Origin: Spinactinospora alkalitolerans
Lineage (GTDB): Bacteria > Actinomycetota > Actinomycetes > Streptosporangiales > Streptosporangiaceae
NCBI RefSeq assembly: GCF_013408795.1
Contig: NZ_JACCCC010000001.1
Coordinates: 2,728,001 to 2,792,000 of the forward strand
Reading direction: 5' to 3'
DNA length: 64,000 nucleotides
Shown here: piece after piece, positions 24,840-33,519 of the stretch
Layout of the letters: the number at the start of each line of letters is the position of its first letter
How positions within the stretch are numbered: position 1 is the first letter of the stretch
Notes under the pieces: model-generated
Told to the model about the DNA's origin: nothing
Databases searched by the model: none
Seen by the model: only the letters and a program-made list of their open reading frames with translations
Translations under genes and position numbers: made by a program

Positions 24840-26102
24840 TCAGGACGCCTCCATCGCCGCGGTGGTGATCGCGCGGACCTGGGCCACGATGTCGGCGCGG
24901 TCGCGCTCGAACCCGGGATCGGTGATCTCGCCGGTGTTGCCCCGGCCGAAGGCCAGGATCGGGGTGTGCACGTGGCCGGCCGGGACGTCGCGGCCCGTGG
25001 CGTCGCGCAGCAGGGTGTTGCGGTAGGCGATCTCGTTGGAGAGGTAGTTCCCGCCGCCGCCCTTGCGCGCGGTGGAGCCGGGGGTGGGCCCGTCGGGCCG
25101 GACCACCGGCTCGGTCCCGCCCGCGGGGATCTCGGTGACCTCGGTGTTGTCGTAGACGGGGAAGCGGCCGGTGTCGGCGTCCGCGACGGCCCCGCGCGCC
25201 AGGGTGGAGTCCGACCACTGCGGCTGCGGCTCGACCGTGGGCACGCCCTCGGGGATCGGAACCGTTTCGGCCCGGCCGGCCCTCTCGTTGTCCGGCGAAC
25301 CGCCGCGCCAGGCGCCGTTGTGGGCCTCCAGGTCGAAGCGTCCGGCCCGGCCCTGGCTGACGGTGATCACCGCGTCGGCCGGGTGCTCCCCGGCGTAGTG
25401 GGGCAGCAGCGCCTCCTCGACCATGCCGTCGGTGAAGTCGCGCCAGCGCACCGGGAACATGGCCGTCTGGACGACGGCGATCCCGTCGGCGGTCCGGACC
25501 ACCCGCCCGTCCAGGGCCAGCGCCGCGGCGCCGGAGGGGTTGGCCTGGCGGATGTCGGTGTCGAGCCCGAACGGGTCGAAGCCGGTGACCACGATGCGCG
25601 TCACACCCGAGCCCGCGGGGAAGTCCATCGTGTCGTGGCCGCGGGAGCGGCGCTCCAGGTCGGCGATGAGCCCGGCCCGCTCGGCCTCGTCCAGGTCGAA
25701 GGAGGGCCGCCACTGGCGCAGCGCGGCCGTCATGCCCAGCCGCGCCCAGTACAGCGGCCGGTCGTCGCCGGCGCTGAGGTCCCCGCTCGACGGCCCCTTG
25801 CCCTGGACGCGGCGCACCGCGTCGCGCCACAGGCGTGAGCCGTGCCGCTCGACCGCCTCGCGCGCGTCCTCGGTGCCGCGCGCGCCGCACAGCGCCTCGG
25901 CGAAGTCGGCGGCCGCGGTGTCGAACCCGGACCGGCGCAGGATGTCGCGGGGCACGTCCTCGGCGACGCGGGCCTCCTCGATGGTGACCGGGAGCGAGGA
26001 GTCCAGGCAGCCGCCGGGCTCGGCGTGCGCGGGGGCGACGCCGACCAGCACCGGTGCGATGACCAGCGCGCTCGCCGACACCCGCGCCATCGTGGAACGC
26101 AT
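24840..26102 (-). CDS. Secreted pyroglutamyl-peptidase-like protein with serine at the catalytic cysteine
   Basis: A 420-residue protein. An N-terminal signal peptide (MRSTMARVSASALVIAPVLV through APAHA) is followed by an unassigned region, then a peptidase C15-like domain from about residue 145: VTGFDPFGLD, VSQGRAGRFDLEAHN and the histidine motif GHVHTPILAFGR. The family nucleophile normally sits in a TFVCN-type motif. Here the equivalent is GGNYLSNEIAYRN, with serine. I chose ATG 26102 because it begins a clean signal peptide and GGAGGG lies 11 bases ahead. Activity is doubtful or changed. Confidence 0.7.
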   Translation of the reverse strand: MRSTMARVSASALVIAPVLVGVAPAHAEPGGCLDSSLPVTIEEARVAEDVPRDILRRSGFDTAAADFAEALCGARGTEDAREAVERHGSRLWRDAVRRVQGKGPSSGDLSAGDDRPLYWARLGMTAALRQWRPSFDLDEAERAGLIADLERRSRGHDTMDFPAGSGVTRIVVTGFDPFGLDTDIRQANPSGAAALALDGRVVRTADGIAVVQTAMFPVRWRDFTDGMVEEALLPHYAGEHPADAVITVSQGRAGRFDLEAHNGAWRGGSPDNERAGRAETVPIPEGVPTVEPQPQWSDSTLARGAVADADTGRFPVYDNTEVTEIPAGGTEPVVRPDGPTPGSTARKGGGGNYLSNEIAYRNTLLRDATGRDVPAGHVHTPILAFGRGNTGEITDPGFERDRADIVAQVRAITTAAMEAS

Positions 26103-26198
26103 TTCGGTTATCACCCTCCGGATCCGCGAAATCACCCGTCGGAACGTACTACATCGGACCGGGAGGAGTCGACCCGGAGTGCGTCGGCCCGGGACACG

Positions 26199-26241
26199 CC
26201 GGTGCCGCGGCCCCGGGCCGTGCTCGGGACCGCGGCACCGG
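26199..26241 (-). terminator. Terminator downstream of the aldehyde dehydrogenase gene
   Basis: A perfect 12-base stem, CCGGTGCCGCGG with CCGCGGCACCGG, with a 19-base loop, begins nine bases after the stop codon at 26250. Confidence 0.6.
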
Positions 26242-26249
26242 TCGGGCTC

Positions 26250-27809
26250 TCAGTCCAGCCGGAAACCGAGTTCGGCGTCGATCTCCAGCACGTCCATCTG
26301 GGCCTTCTGCAGCCGGCCCGAGTAGTCCCAGTTCATCGACTGCCAGCGGGTGAACTGGTCGAGCACCCACATTCCCGACAGCCGGCCGCCGTTGCCGGAG
26401 CGCCCGTTGCCGCCGAAGGGCAGGTGGGCCTCTGCCCCGGAGGTGGAGTTGTTGACGCTGACCATGCCGGCCCCGATGCCGGAGCGGAAGTCGAACGCCT
26501 TCTTCGGGTCGGTCGTGTAGATCGCGCAGGACAGCCCGTAGCCGGGCAGGTCGGCCAGTTCGACGGCCTCCTCCAGGTGCCGGTAGGTGGTCACGCCGAT
26601 GATCGGGCCGAACGTCTCCTCGGTGAACACCTTGTCCTCGGGGCGCACCCCGTCCAGGATCACCGGGTGGTAGAAGAGCCCGTCCCCGGGGTCGCCGACG
26701 AAGCCCTCGCGCGGGTTGGCGGCGCTGATGCGGCCGGTGGAGGTGGAGCCGAGCACGCGGTGGTGGTCGCCGATCCAGCCGAGGTAGGACTCGTAGCGTG
26801 CGGCGAAGCGCTCGTTGATCATCGGGCCGTAGAGCACGTCGCGGGTGGGGTCGCCGACCCTGGCCGCGGCCGTGGCCCCGGCCAGCAGCTCCACGAAGCG
26901 GTCGTGCACCCCCTCGTGCACGATCGCGGTGCCCAGCGACGTGCAGCGCTGCCCCGCGGTGCCGAATCCGGAGAACAGCGCGCCCTCGGCGGCCAGTTCC
27001 AGATCGGCGTCCTCGGTGACCACCATCGGGTTCTTGCCGCCCAGTTCCAGGCAGGGCGTCTGCAGGTGCCGGCCGCACAGCTCGCCGATGCGCGCGCCCA
27101 CGGCGCTGGAGCCGGTGAAGCCGACCTTGTCGACCAGCCCCTCGCCCAGCGCCTGCTCCAGCCCGGCGAAGGTCTCCTCCCCGTCGGCGTAGACGATGTT
27201 GAGCACGCCCCTGGGGATGCCGGCGCGGGAGAACAGCTCGTAGAAGGACCACGCGCAGGCCGCGGAGTACTCGGCCGGCTTCCACACCACGGCGTTGCCG
27301 GTGAGCAGCGCCGGGATGATGTACCAGGACGGGACCGCGACCGGGAAGTTGCCCGCGGTGATGATCGCCGCGACGCCCAGCGGGTTGCGGAAGGTGAACA
27401 GCTGCTTGTCGGGCATCTCCGAGGGCACGGTCTGGCCGTAGAGCCTGCGCCCCTCGCCGCGGAAGTACTCGCAGGTGTCGATGATCTCCTGGACCTCGCC
27501 GCGCGCCTCGCCCAGCGTCTTGCCGATGTCGCGGGTGACCGAGCGGGCCAGCGCCTCCTTGTTGGCGGCCACGAGCTCGCCGATGTTGGCGATGACCTGG
27601 CCGCGGATCGGCGCGGGCACCCGCGCCCATTCGGCCTGGGCCTCCTGTGCCGCGCGGCAGGCCGCGGTGAAGTCGGCCCGTCCGGCCAGGCTCACCTGCG
27701 CCACCACCTCGGCGGTGCGCGAGGGGTTGACGGAGGCCAGCGGTCGGTCGGCGGCGGCCAGCCGCTCACCGGCGATGACGGAACGGAGGTCGAGGGGCGT
27801 CGCTGTCAC
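26250..27809 (-). CDS. Aldehyde dehydrogenase (ALDH7-like)
   Basis: A 519-residue NAD(P)-dependent aldehyde dehydrogenase. Cofactor and catalytic motifs are complete: ITAGNFPVAVPSW, VVWKPAEYS, GFTGSSAVG, the general-base glutamate in CLELGGKNP and the nucleophile cysteine in GTAGQRCTSLGT. EETFGPIIGV and PFGGNGRSGNGG complete the fold. The pattern resembles alpha-aminoadipic semialdehyde dehydrogenase (ALDH7) more than the methylmalonate semialdehyde enzyme of inositol breakdown. The GTG start has GGAG six bases upstream. It follows a HutC-type regulator in the same direction by 175 bases, and the natural substrate is not known. Confidence 0.88.
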   Translation of the reverse strand: MTATPLDLRSVIAGERLAAADRPLASVNPSRTAEVVAQVSLAGRADFTAACRAAQEAQAEWARVPAPIRGQVIANIGELVAANKEALARSVTRDIGKTLGEARGEVQEIIDTCEYFRGEGRRLYGQTVPSEMPDKQLFTFRNPLGVAAIITAGNFPVAVPSWYIIPALLTGNAVVWKPAEYSAACAWSFYELFSRAGIPRGVLNIVYADGEETFAGLEQALGEGLVDKVGFTGSSAVGARIGELCGRHLQTPCLELGGKNPMVVTEDADLELAAEGALFSGFGTAGQRCTSLGTAIVHEGVHDRFVELLAGATAAARVGDPTRDVLYGPMINERFAARYESYLGWIGDHHRVLGSTSTGRISAANPREGFVGDPGDGLFYHPVILDGVRPEDKVFTEETFGPIIGVTTYRHLEEAVELADLPGYGLSCAIYTTDPKKAFDFRSGIGAGMVSVNNSTSGAEAHLPFGGNGRSGNGGRLSGMWVLDQFTRWQSMNWDYSGRLQKAQMDVLEIDAELGFRLD

Positions 27810-27984
27810 AGGTGCTCCATTGCTCTTGGACAGATGGGACCACCGTCGGTCCCGAGGGGCCGACGGTGCGTGACACCAGGTGTGTCCGGGGTCAGCTGCT
27901 GATGTAGCCGCGAAGGGGGCGGCCGAAACCTGGCGGGCGCGGCGCGTGGCTCGGGGCGTCCGCAGGGGCGCGCCCCGGGCGGGG

Positions 27985-28785
27985 TCAGCCCGAGCCGCGC
28001 AGGGAGAAGTCGAAGGAGTAGCGGGAGGCGCGGTACAGGTGCGTGCCGTACTCCACGACCCTGCCCTCGGCGTTGTAGGACGTGCGCTCCATGGTCAGCA
28101 GCGGGGCGCCCTCGGCCTCCTCCAGCAGCTCCGACTCCGCCCGGGTCGCCGCGCGGGCGCCGATCGTCTGGCGCGCCGCGTGCAGCCGCACGCCGGCGCC
28201 GCGCAGTAGCTGGTAGAGCCCCTTGTCCTCCAGGACATCGTCGGCGGGCAGGGGGATGAGGTCGGCCGGGAGGTGGTTGCACATGCGCGCGATGGGCTCG
28301 GAGCGCGCGAAGCGCACCCGCTCCAGCCGCCACACCTGGCTCTTCTCCGCGACGTCCAGGGCGCGCGCCACGGAGGCCGGGGCCGGTTCGACGACGTTGG
28401 CCAGCACCCGCGTGGTGGGCTGCTGGTCGATGGCCGCCAGGTCGTCGTAGAGGCTGCTCAGCTCCAGCGACCGCTTCACCCTGTTGTGCACGACCTGGCT
28501 GCCGACGCCGCGCTTGCGCACCACCAGTCCCTTGTCGACCAGCGTCTGGATCGCCTGGCGCACGGTCGGCCTGGACAGGCCCAGGCGGCGGGCCAACTGC
28601 ACCTCGTTGTCCAGGCGGGTGCCCGGGGGCAGCGCTCCGGAGTCGATCGCCGCCTCCATCTGCGAGGCGATCTGGAAGTACAGCGGCATCGGGCTTGAGT
28701 GGTCGACCGCGATCTCGGCGCCCGGGTCCCAGGCCCGGTCGCGGCCGGCCGGTGTGCTCTGGGGCGCGGTCTCGGAGGTCGTCAC
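27985..28785 (-). CDS. GntR regulator of the HutC/UTRA subfamily
   Basis: A 266-residue regulator. The winged helix (residues 30-100) contains SPMPLYFQIASQMEAAIDSG and LGLSRPTVRQAIQTLV. The UTRA effector domain follows, with VWRLERVRFARSEPIARMCN and AEGRVVEYGTHLYRASRYSF, the usual sugar-phosphate or carboxylate sensing fold. The GTG start is at 28785. It is divergent from iolB, and an inverted repeat overlaps the predicted iolB promoter, so iolB and perhaps the downstream aldehyde dehydrogenase are likely targets. Confidence 0.85.
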   Translation of the reverse strand: MTTSETAPQSTPAGRDRAWDPGAEIAVDHSSPMPLYFQIASQMEAAIDSGALPPGTRLDNEVQLARRLGLSRPTVRQAIQTLVDKGLVVRKRGVGSQVVHNRVKRSLELSSLYDDLAAIDQQPTTRVLANVVEPAPASVARALDVAEKSQVWRLERVRFARSEPIARMCNHLPADLIPLPADDVLEDKGLYQLLRGAGVRLHAARQTIGARAATRAESELLEEAEGAPLLTMERTSYNAEGRVVEYGTHLYRASRYSFDFSLRGSG

Positions 28786-28828
28786 GCGATCACCATACCA
28801 ATCGGACAGGAGGTCGTGAAGTCAGTAT

Positions 28829-28872
28829 GTCAAGACAAATACTTGACGCGCTTTCCCGGCGCCTAGTAGTAC
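28829..28872 (+). promoter_or_regulatory. Predicted iolB promoter overlapped by an inverted repeat
   Basis: GTCAAG (28829-28834) and CTTGAC (28842-28847) form an inverted repeat with a 7-base spacer. The right arm overlaps a -35 element TTGACG at 28844, and TAGTAC lies 17 bases further at 28867. A repressor bound here, probably the divergent HutC-type protein, would block the promoter. Confidence 0.5.
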
Positions 28873-28947
28873 TTTGTCGAGCCGTCGCCGCCGGCCTCCA
28901 CGGGCGTCGAGGCCGCCGCGACACCCGTCTCCAGGAGGTCTGCGACC

Positions 28948-29826
28948 ATGAGCATGCACCGCCCCGCCGGCAGCACCGCGACCGGCCCCTACGCCACCCG
29001 CGTCGATCCGGAGTCGGCCGGCTGGGACCACTCCTCGCTGCGCGTCCTGGAACTGCGGTCGGGGCGGCGCCACGCCTTCGACACCGGCGACTCCGAATGG
29101 GTCGTGCTCCCGCTGTCGGGCGGCTGCACGGTGGCCTGCGACGGCCGGACCTTCGAGCTCCACGGGCGGGAGGGCGTCCTCACCGGCGTCACCGACTTCG
29201 CCTACCTCCCGCGCGACGCCCGCGCCGAGATCACCTCGGCCGGGGGCGGCCGGTTCGCGCTCGCCGGGGCGCGCTGCGAGCGGCGGCTGCCCGCCCGCTA
29301 CGGCCCGGCCTCCGGCGTCCCGGTGGAGCTGCGCGGGGCCGGCCGGGCCAGCCGCCAGGTCAACAACTTCTGCGCCGCCGACGTCTTCGAGGCCGACAGG
29401 CTGATCGCCGTCGAGGTGATCACCCCCGCCGGGAACTGGTCCTCCTTCCCGCCGCACAAGCACGACACCGACCGCGAGGGAGAGTCGCGGCTGGAGGAGA
29501 TCTACTACTTCGAGATCGCGCCCGGCCCGGCCGGGGAGGGCATCGGCTACCAGCGCGTCTACCCCTCGGGGCCCGACCGCCCCACCGACGTGCTCGCCGA
29601 GGTGCGCACCGGCGACGTCGTCCTCATCCCCGACGGCTGGCACGGCCCGTCGATGTCGGTCCCCGGCTACGACATGTACTACCTCAACGTCATGGCCGGT
29701 CCCTCGCCCGAGCGCGCCTGGCTGATCTGCGACGACCCCGCCCACGCCTGGGTGCGCGGCACATGGGCCGCCCAGGAGGCCGACCCCCGCCTGCCCTTCT
29801 ACACCGCGCCCGCCGCCGACGGGTGA
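28948..29826 (+). CDS. iolB: 5-deoxy-glucuronate isomerase IolB
   Basis: IolB converts 5-deoxy-D-glucuronate to 5-dehydro-2-deoxy-D-gluconate in myo-inositol breakdown. The 292-residue bicupin has the metal-binding motif SSFPPHKHDT near residue 170, with the conserved REGESRLEEIYYFEI after it and the late histidine in IPDGWHGPSMSVPGYDMYYL. AGGAGG lies eight bases before the ATG. The rest of the inositol pathway (iolA, C, D, E, G) is not in this window, so iolB stands apart, divergent from a HutC-type regulator. Confidence 0.92.
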   Translation: MSMHRPAGSTATGPYATRVDPESAGWDHSSLRVLELRSGRRHAFDTGDSEWVVLPLSGGCTVACDGRTFELHGREGVLTGVTDFAYLPRDARAEITSAGGGRFALAGARCERRLPARYGPASGVPVELRGAGRASRQVNNFCAADVFEADRLIAVEVITPAGNWSSFPPHKHDTDREGESRLEEIYYFEIAPGPAGEGIGYQRVYPSGPDRPTDVLAEVRTGDVVLIPDGWHGPSMSVPGYDMYYLNVMAGPSPERAWLICDDPAHAWVRGTWAAQEADPRLPFYTAPAADG

Positions 29827-29942
29827 TGCGGGCGGGCCCGCCCGGTGGCCCGCAGGGCGCCTTCCGGTCGGCGGCGGAGAAAACCGGATGATTATTCTGC
29901 GTCCGTCTTCCATGACTCCTCGTGATTGCTCATGCTGGGGGC

Positions 29943-30671
29943 ATGGTCAACATCATCACCCGCTCCGAATGGGGCGCCCGCGCTCCCCGTGATCGTTCGA
30001 CCACCTCGTGGTCGGCCCGCACCGAGTTCGTCGTCCACTACTCCGAGGGGCCGCCGACCCAGTCCGTGCGCTCCATCCAGGACTTCCACATGGACTCCAA
30101 CGGCTGGTCCGACATCGGCTACAACCTCCTGGTGGACCGCGAGGGCAGGGCCTACGAGGGCCGCGGCTGGCTGGTCGTCGGCGCGCACGCCACCGGCCAC
30201 AACACCTCGGGCGTCGGCGTGTGCTTCATCGGCCGCGACGGCGACGCCACACCGGCGGCGAAGAAGGCGATCAGGACCCTCTACGACGAGGCCAACCGGC
30301 TGGCCGGCCGCACGCTGGCGCGCAGGGGGCACCGCGACGTCAACTCCACCGACTGCCCGGGAGACGACCTCTACGCATGGGTGCGCGCCGGCATGCCCGC
30401 CGACGGCTCCGGAGGCGGGGGCGGGGACGGCGGCACCGCGCCGCCCTGGCCCGGCGTCTACCTCAGCTACCCGCCGATCACCCGGCACCCCTCCGTCACC
30501 ACCTGGCAGGGGCGAATGCGCGAACGCGGCTGGACGATCGCCGTCGACGGCGCCTACGGCCCGGCCTCCAAACGCGTGTGCGAGCGCTTCCAGGCCGAGA
30601 AGAACATCGGGCGGGACGGCATCGTGGGCCCGGTCACCTGGCGCGCCGCCTGGGAGGCGCCCATCACCTGA
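29943..30671 (+). CDS. N-acetylmuramoyl-L-alanine amidase (PGRP type) with peptidoglycan-binding domain
   Basis: A 242-residue protein that should cleave the amide between muramic acid and L-alanine in peptidoglycan. The amidase_2/PGRP domain begins ITRSEWGARAPRD. Zinc ligands are the histidine in FVVHYSEGPP, a second in ARRGHRDVNSTDCPGDD and its cysteine. After a glycine-rich linker comes a PG_binding_1 repeat (WTIAVDGAYGPASKR, GIVGPVTWRA). No classical signal peptide is visible from ATG 29943 (ribosome site in GCTGGGGG), so export is uncertain and it could be phage- or toxin-related. The gene stands alone. Confidence 0.85.
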   Translation: MVNIITRSEWGARAPRDRSTTSWSARTEFVVHYSEGPPTQSVRSIQDFHMDSNGWSDIGYNLLVDREGRAYEGRGWLVVGAHATGHNTSGVGVCFIGRDGDATPAAKKAIRTLYDEANRLAGRTLARRGHRDVNSTDCPGDDLYAWVRAGMPADGSGGGGGDGGTAPPWPGVYLSYPPITRHPSVTTWQGRMRERGWTIAVDGAYGPASKRVCERFQAEKNIGRDGIVGPVTWRAAWEAPIT

Positions 30672-30801
30672 CTGATGTTCGGCGACCGGGTTCGCGCAGG
30701 GAGAGCGGCTGTCGCAGTGCACGCAAGCCGCCGGCGGCACAGCGGGTCCGGTCCCTGAAACTCCCGTCTCGCCCCGCGAGCGCAGCGGTCGGAGTCCGAT
30801 G
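30669..30801 (+). repeat. Extragenic repeat family 2, copy 1
   Basis: About 130 bases starting exactly at the stop codon of the amidase gene align with the same stretch after the stop codon at 33292. Shared blocks include CGGCTGTCGC, CGCCGGCGGCA, AGCGGGTC and CCGTCTCG.CCCGC. I estimate about 70 percent identity by eye. The rest of 30802-30906 shows nothing further. Confidence 0.65.
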
Positions 30802-30906
30802 AGCGCGGGGCGGGCCGGGGCCGCTGGCCGGGTCCGGCCCGCCCCTCCGCAAGACACGCGGGGACCCTGGTGCCGGGACCGCGGCGGGTGCGGCAGTCTG
30901 TAGAGC

Positions 30907-33294
30907 GTGAGAGTCGCAGAGGCCGATCCGCGCGGGGCCGCGGGCAACGCGATGGACGACGTGCGCACGATCGCGCGCCGCCCCCTCGACCTGCTGCTGG
31001 CGCTGGTGGGAGCCCTCCTGCTCGCCGTGATCCTGCTGATCGTGCGGGTCACCTCCGACGGCACCGACACCGCCCGGCCGGAGGAGCTGCGCGCCCTGGT
31101 CTCGCCGTCGCTGCTGGCGCTGACGGCCGGGATCGCCAACCTCACCGTCATCGTGCTGGTCTGCGCCATCGCCGTCGAGCGGCTCATCCACCGCGAGTTC
31201 CGCCAGATCGGGCGCTCGCTGGCCGCCGCGGGGCTGGGCGTGGCCCTCGCCGCGGGCGTCAACGCGACGGTGATCGCGCTGGCGGGGCCGACCGGCCTGC
31301 CCGACGTGCTGTCGGCCTCCGGGCCCCAGGGCGTGCTCAACCACCCGCTGCACGGCTACCTCGCCGCGGTCATCGGCTACGCCCGCGCGGTGCGCCCCGC
31401 GCACCTGCCCAGAATCCGGCTGGCGATGTGGATCGGGATCGCGGTCACCTCCGCCTCCGTCCTGCTGTCGGGGTTCACCACCTCCCTGGGGCTGCTGCTG
31501 ACCTTCCTGCTCGGCTGGACCTGCGCCTCGATCGCCCGCTACGCCGTGGGGCTGGCCAGCCCGGCCCCGGCCTCCGAGCGGCTCATCCGCGAACTGCGCA
31601 GCTTCGGCCTGGAACCGCTCGACCTGGTCAGCGAGGGCACCGACACCGAAGGCAACCAGCGCTTCGCCGCGGACACCACCGACCGGCGCCTGGACGTGGT
31701 GCTGCTGCGCGCCGACATCGCCACGGGCGTCTGGACCCGGCTGTTCGCCCGCCTAGCTCTGCGCGACCCGGCCGCGCCGCCGGTGCTGCTGAGCCTGTCC
31801 CGGCGGATCGAGCACGCGGCGCTGCTGGACTACGCCACCCAGGCCGCCGGCGCGGCCTCGCCCCGACTGCTGGCCATCGGCGAGCTCGGCCCGGGAACCG
31901 CCGTGCTGGTGCGCGAGCACCGCAGGGCCCGCCCCCTCGACGACCTCGACGCCGCGGAGCTGACCGACGCCCGCCTCGCCGACATCTGGGCCGAACTGAG
32001 CCTGCTGCACCGGCACCGCATCGCCCACCGCAACCTCAGCGGCCGCACCATCGGGGTGCGCACCGACGGCCGGATCGTCTTCGCCGGCATGTCCACCGGC
32101 AGCGTCGCCGCCGGGGCGTTCACCGCGTCCCTGGACATCGCGGCGCTGATGACGGCGCTCGCGCTGCGCGTGGGCGCCCGCCGCGCGGTGGACTCGGCGG
32201 TGCGGCGGCTGGGCACGGCGGCCGTCGCCGCGACCCTGCCGTTCCTGCAGACCGCAGGGCTGCCGCGCGCGCTGCGCCAGCGCCTGCGCAGCAGTTCGCA
32301 GTCGCTGGGCGAGATCCGGGCCGAGATCACCCGGATCGCCCCCGACGCCCCGGCCGGCCAGGCCAGGATCGAGCGCATGCGGCCGCGCACCGTGGTCAGC
32401 GTCGTCGTCGCCACCGTCGTGGGGTTCGTGCTGGCCTACCAACTGGCCGGCGTCGACCTGACCACCATCCGCGACGCCGAGCTGGGGTGGGCGGCCGCGG
32501 CGCTGGCGATGGCGCTGATGTGCATGGTGGCCGCCGCGATGGCGCTGATCGGGTTCGTGCCGATCCGGCTGCCGCTGTGGCGGACCGTGCTGGTGCAGTT
32601 CGCCGCCTCCTTCGTCCGCATCGCCGCGCCCGCGGGGCTGGGGTCGCTGGCCCTCAACACCCGCTACGTCGCCAAGGCCGGGGCCTCCACCGGGCTGGCG
32701 ATCTCGGCCGTCGGCGTCTCCCAGATGGTCGGGCTGGTCCTGCACGTCCCGCTGCTGCTGGTGTGCGCCTACCTGACCGGCACGTCCTACCCCGCCGACT
32801 TCTCCCCGTCGGCGACCCTGATCGTCGTGGCGGCCCTGCTCTCGGTGCTGGTCGCCGCGGTGCTGCTGCTGCCGGGCCTGCGCAGGGCGGTGCTCAACCG
32901 CGCCAGGCCCTACTTCCAGGGCGTGCTGCCGCAACTGCTGGACCTGCTGCAAAAGCCCGGACGCCTGACCATGGGCGTGGGCGGGACGCTGCTGCTCACC
33001 GTGGGCTTCATCCTGTGCCTGTACTTCTCGGTCGCGGCCTTCGGCGGCGCCCCCGGCATCGCCGCGGTGGCGGTGGTCTTCCTGGCCGGCAACGCGATCG
33101 GCTCGGCCGCGCCCTCGCCGGGCGGGCTCGGCGCGGTCGAGGCCGCCCTGCTCGGCGGCCTGACCGCGGTGGCCGGCGTGCCCGCCGCCGTCGCGCTGCC
33201 GGCGGTGCTGCTGTTCCGGCTGCTGACGTTCTGGCTGCCGGTTCTGCCCGGCTGGGGCGCCTTCCACCACCTGCAGCGCAAGAAGGCGATCTGA
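30907..33294 (+). CDS. YbhN/MprF-like membrane protein with a degenerate kinase domain
   Basis: A 795-residue integral membrane protein. Residues 25-200 hold about six membrane helices. Residues 210-450 form a cytoplasmic kinase-like domain in which the catalytic loop reads HRIAHRNLSGRTIGV and the metal motif reads IVFAGMSTG, so both catalytic aspartates are missing (a pseudokinase). Residues 480-790 are the lysylphosphatidylglycerol synthase/flippase membrane domain, with RIAAPAGLGSLALNTRYVAK and SAAPSPGGLGAVEAALLGGL. The C-terminal aminoacyl-transfer domain of MprF is absent, so lipid flipping or transport rather than lysine addition is likely. The GTG at 30907 lacks a clear ribosome site, and ATG 30952 is an alternative. 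Confidence 0.8.
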   Translation: MRVAEADPRGAAGNAMDDVRTIARRPLDLLLALVGALLLAVILLIVRVTSDGTDTARPEELRALVSPSLLALTAGIANLTVIVLVCAIAVERLIHREFRQIGRSLAAAGLGVALAAGVNATVIALAGPTGLPDVLSASGPQGVLNHPLHGYLAAVIGYARAVRPAHLPRIRLAMWIGIAVTSASVLLSGFTTSLGLLLTFLLGWTCASIARYAVGLASPAPASERLIRELRSFGLEPLDLVSEGTDTEGNQRFAADTTDRRLDVVLLRADIATGVWTRLFARLALRDPAAPPVLLSLSRRIEHAALLDYATQAAGAASPRLLAIGELGPGTAVLVREHRRARPLDDLDAAELTDARLADIWAELSLLHRHRIAHRNLSGRTIGVRTDGRIVFAGMSTGSVAAGAFTASLDIAALMTALALRVGARRAVDSAVRRLGTAAVAATLPFLQTAGLPRALRQRLRSSSQSLGEIRAEITRIAPDAPAGQARIERMRPRTVVSVVVATVVGFVLAYQLAGVDLTTIRDAELGWAAAALAMALMCMVAAAMALIGFVPIRLPLWRTVLVQFAASFVRIAAPAGLGSLALNTRYVAKAGASTGLAISAVGVSQMVGLVLHVPLLLVCAYLTGTSYPADFSPSATLIVVAALLSVLVAAVLLLPGLRRAVLNRARPYFQGVLPQLLDLLQKPGRLTMGVGGTLLLTVGFILCLYFSVAAFGGAPGIAAVAVVFLAGNAIGSAAPSPGGLGAVEAALLGGLTAVAGVPAAVALPAVLLFRLLTFWLPVLPGWGAFHHLQRKKAI

Positions 33295-33420
33295 TTGGTG
33301 TTGGAAGACCGGGTGTGTACGGGGGGTCGGCTGTCGCGGTGCGCGTAGCGCCGGCGGCATAGCGGGTCTGTGTGTCGGATGTCCGTCTCGTCCCGCAAGT
33401 CCGGTGGTCGAAGTTCGATG
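33292..33420 (+). repeat. Extragenic repeat family 2, copy 2
   Basis: Begins at the stop codon of the pseudokinase membrane protein and matches 30669-30801 in the same orientation. The pair forms direct repeats that flank that gene. Confidence 0.65.
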
Positions 33421-33481
33421 GCCCTTTCCGGCCTGGTCGGGGCCTGGTTCGGGACCAATCTCGAAAAAATCCGCCGAACAC

Positions 33482-33509
33482 CAATCCGGCCCGGTCCACC
33501 GCGTCGAAT
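33482..33509 (+). promoter_or_regulatory. Predicted SigK-type promoter, molybdoenzyme-fasciclin operon
   Basis: CAATCC (33482-33487), a 16-base spacer and TCGAAT (33504-33509). The same pair of hexamers, with a shared CCCGGT in the spacer, occurs at 37708. Mycobacterial SigK promoters read about CCATCC and CCGAAT. Transcription would begin within a few bases of the GTG/ATG start at 33517/33520, giving a nearly leaderless mRNA. Confidence 0.6.
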
Positions 33510-33519
33510 ACCCGACGTG

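Noticed and set aside
26250-27809. Assignment as iolA/mmsA because iolB is near
   Set aside because: The sequence pattern follows ALDH7-type enzymes and lacks the motifs of methylmalonate semialdehyde dehydrogenase.
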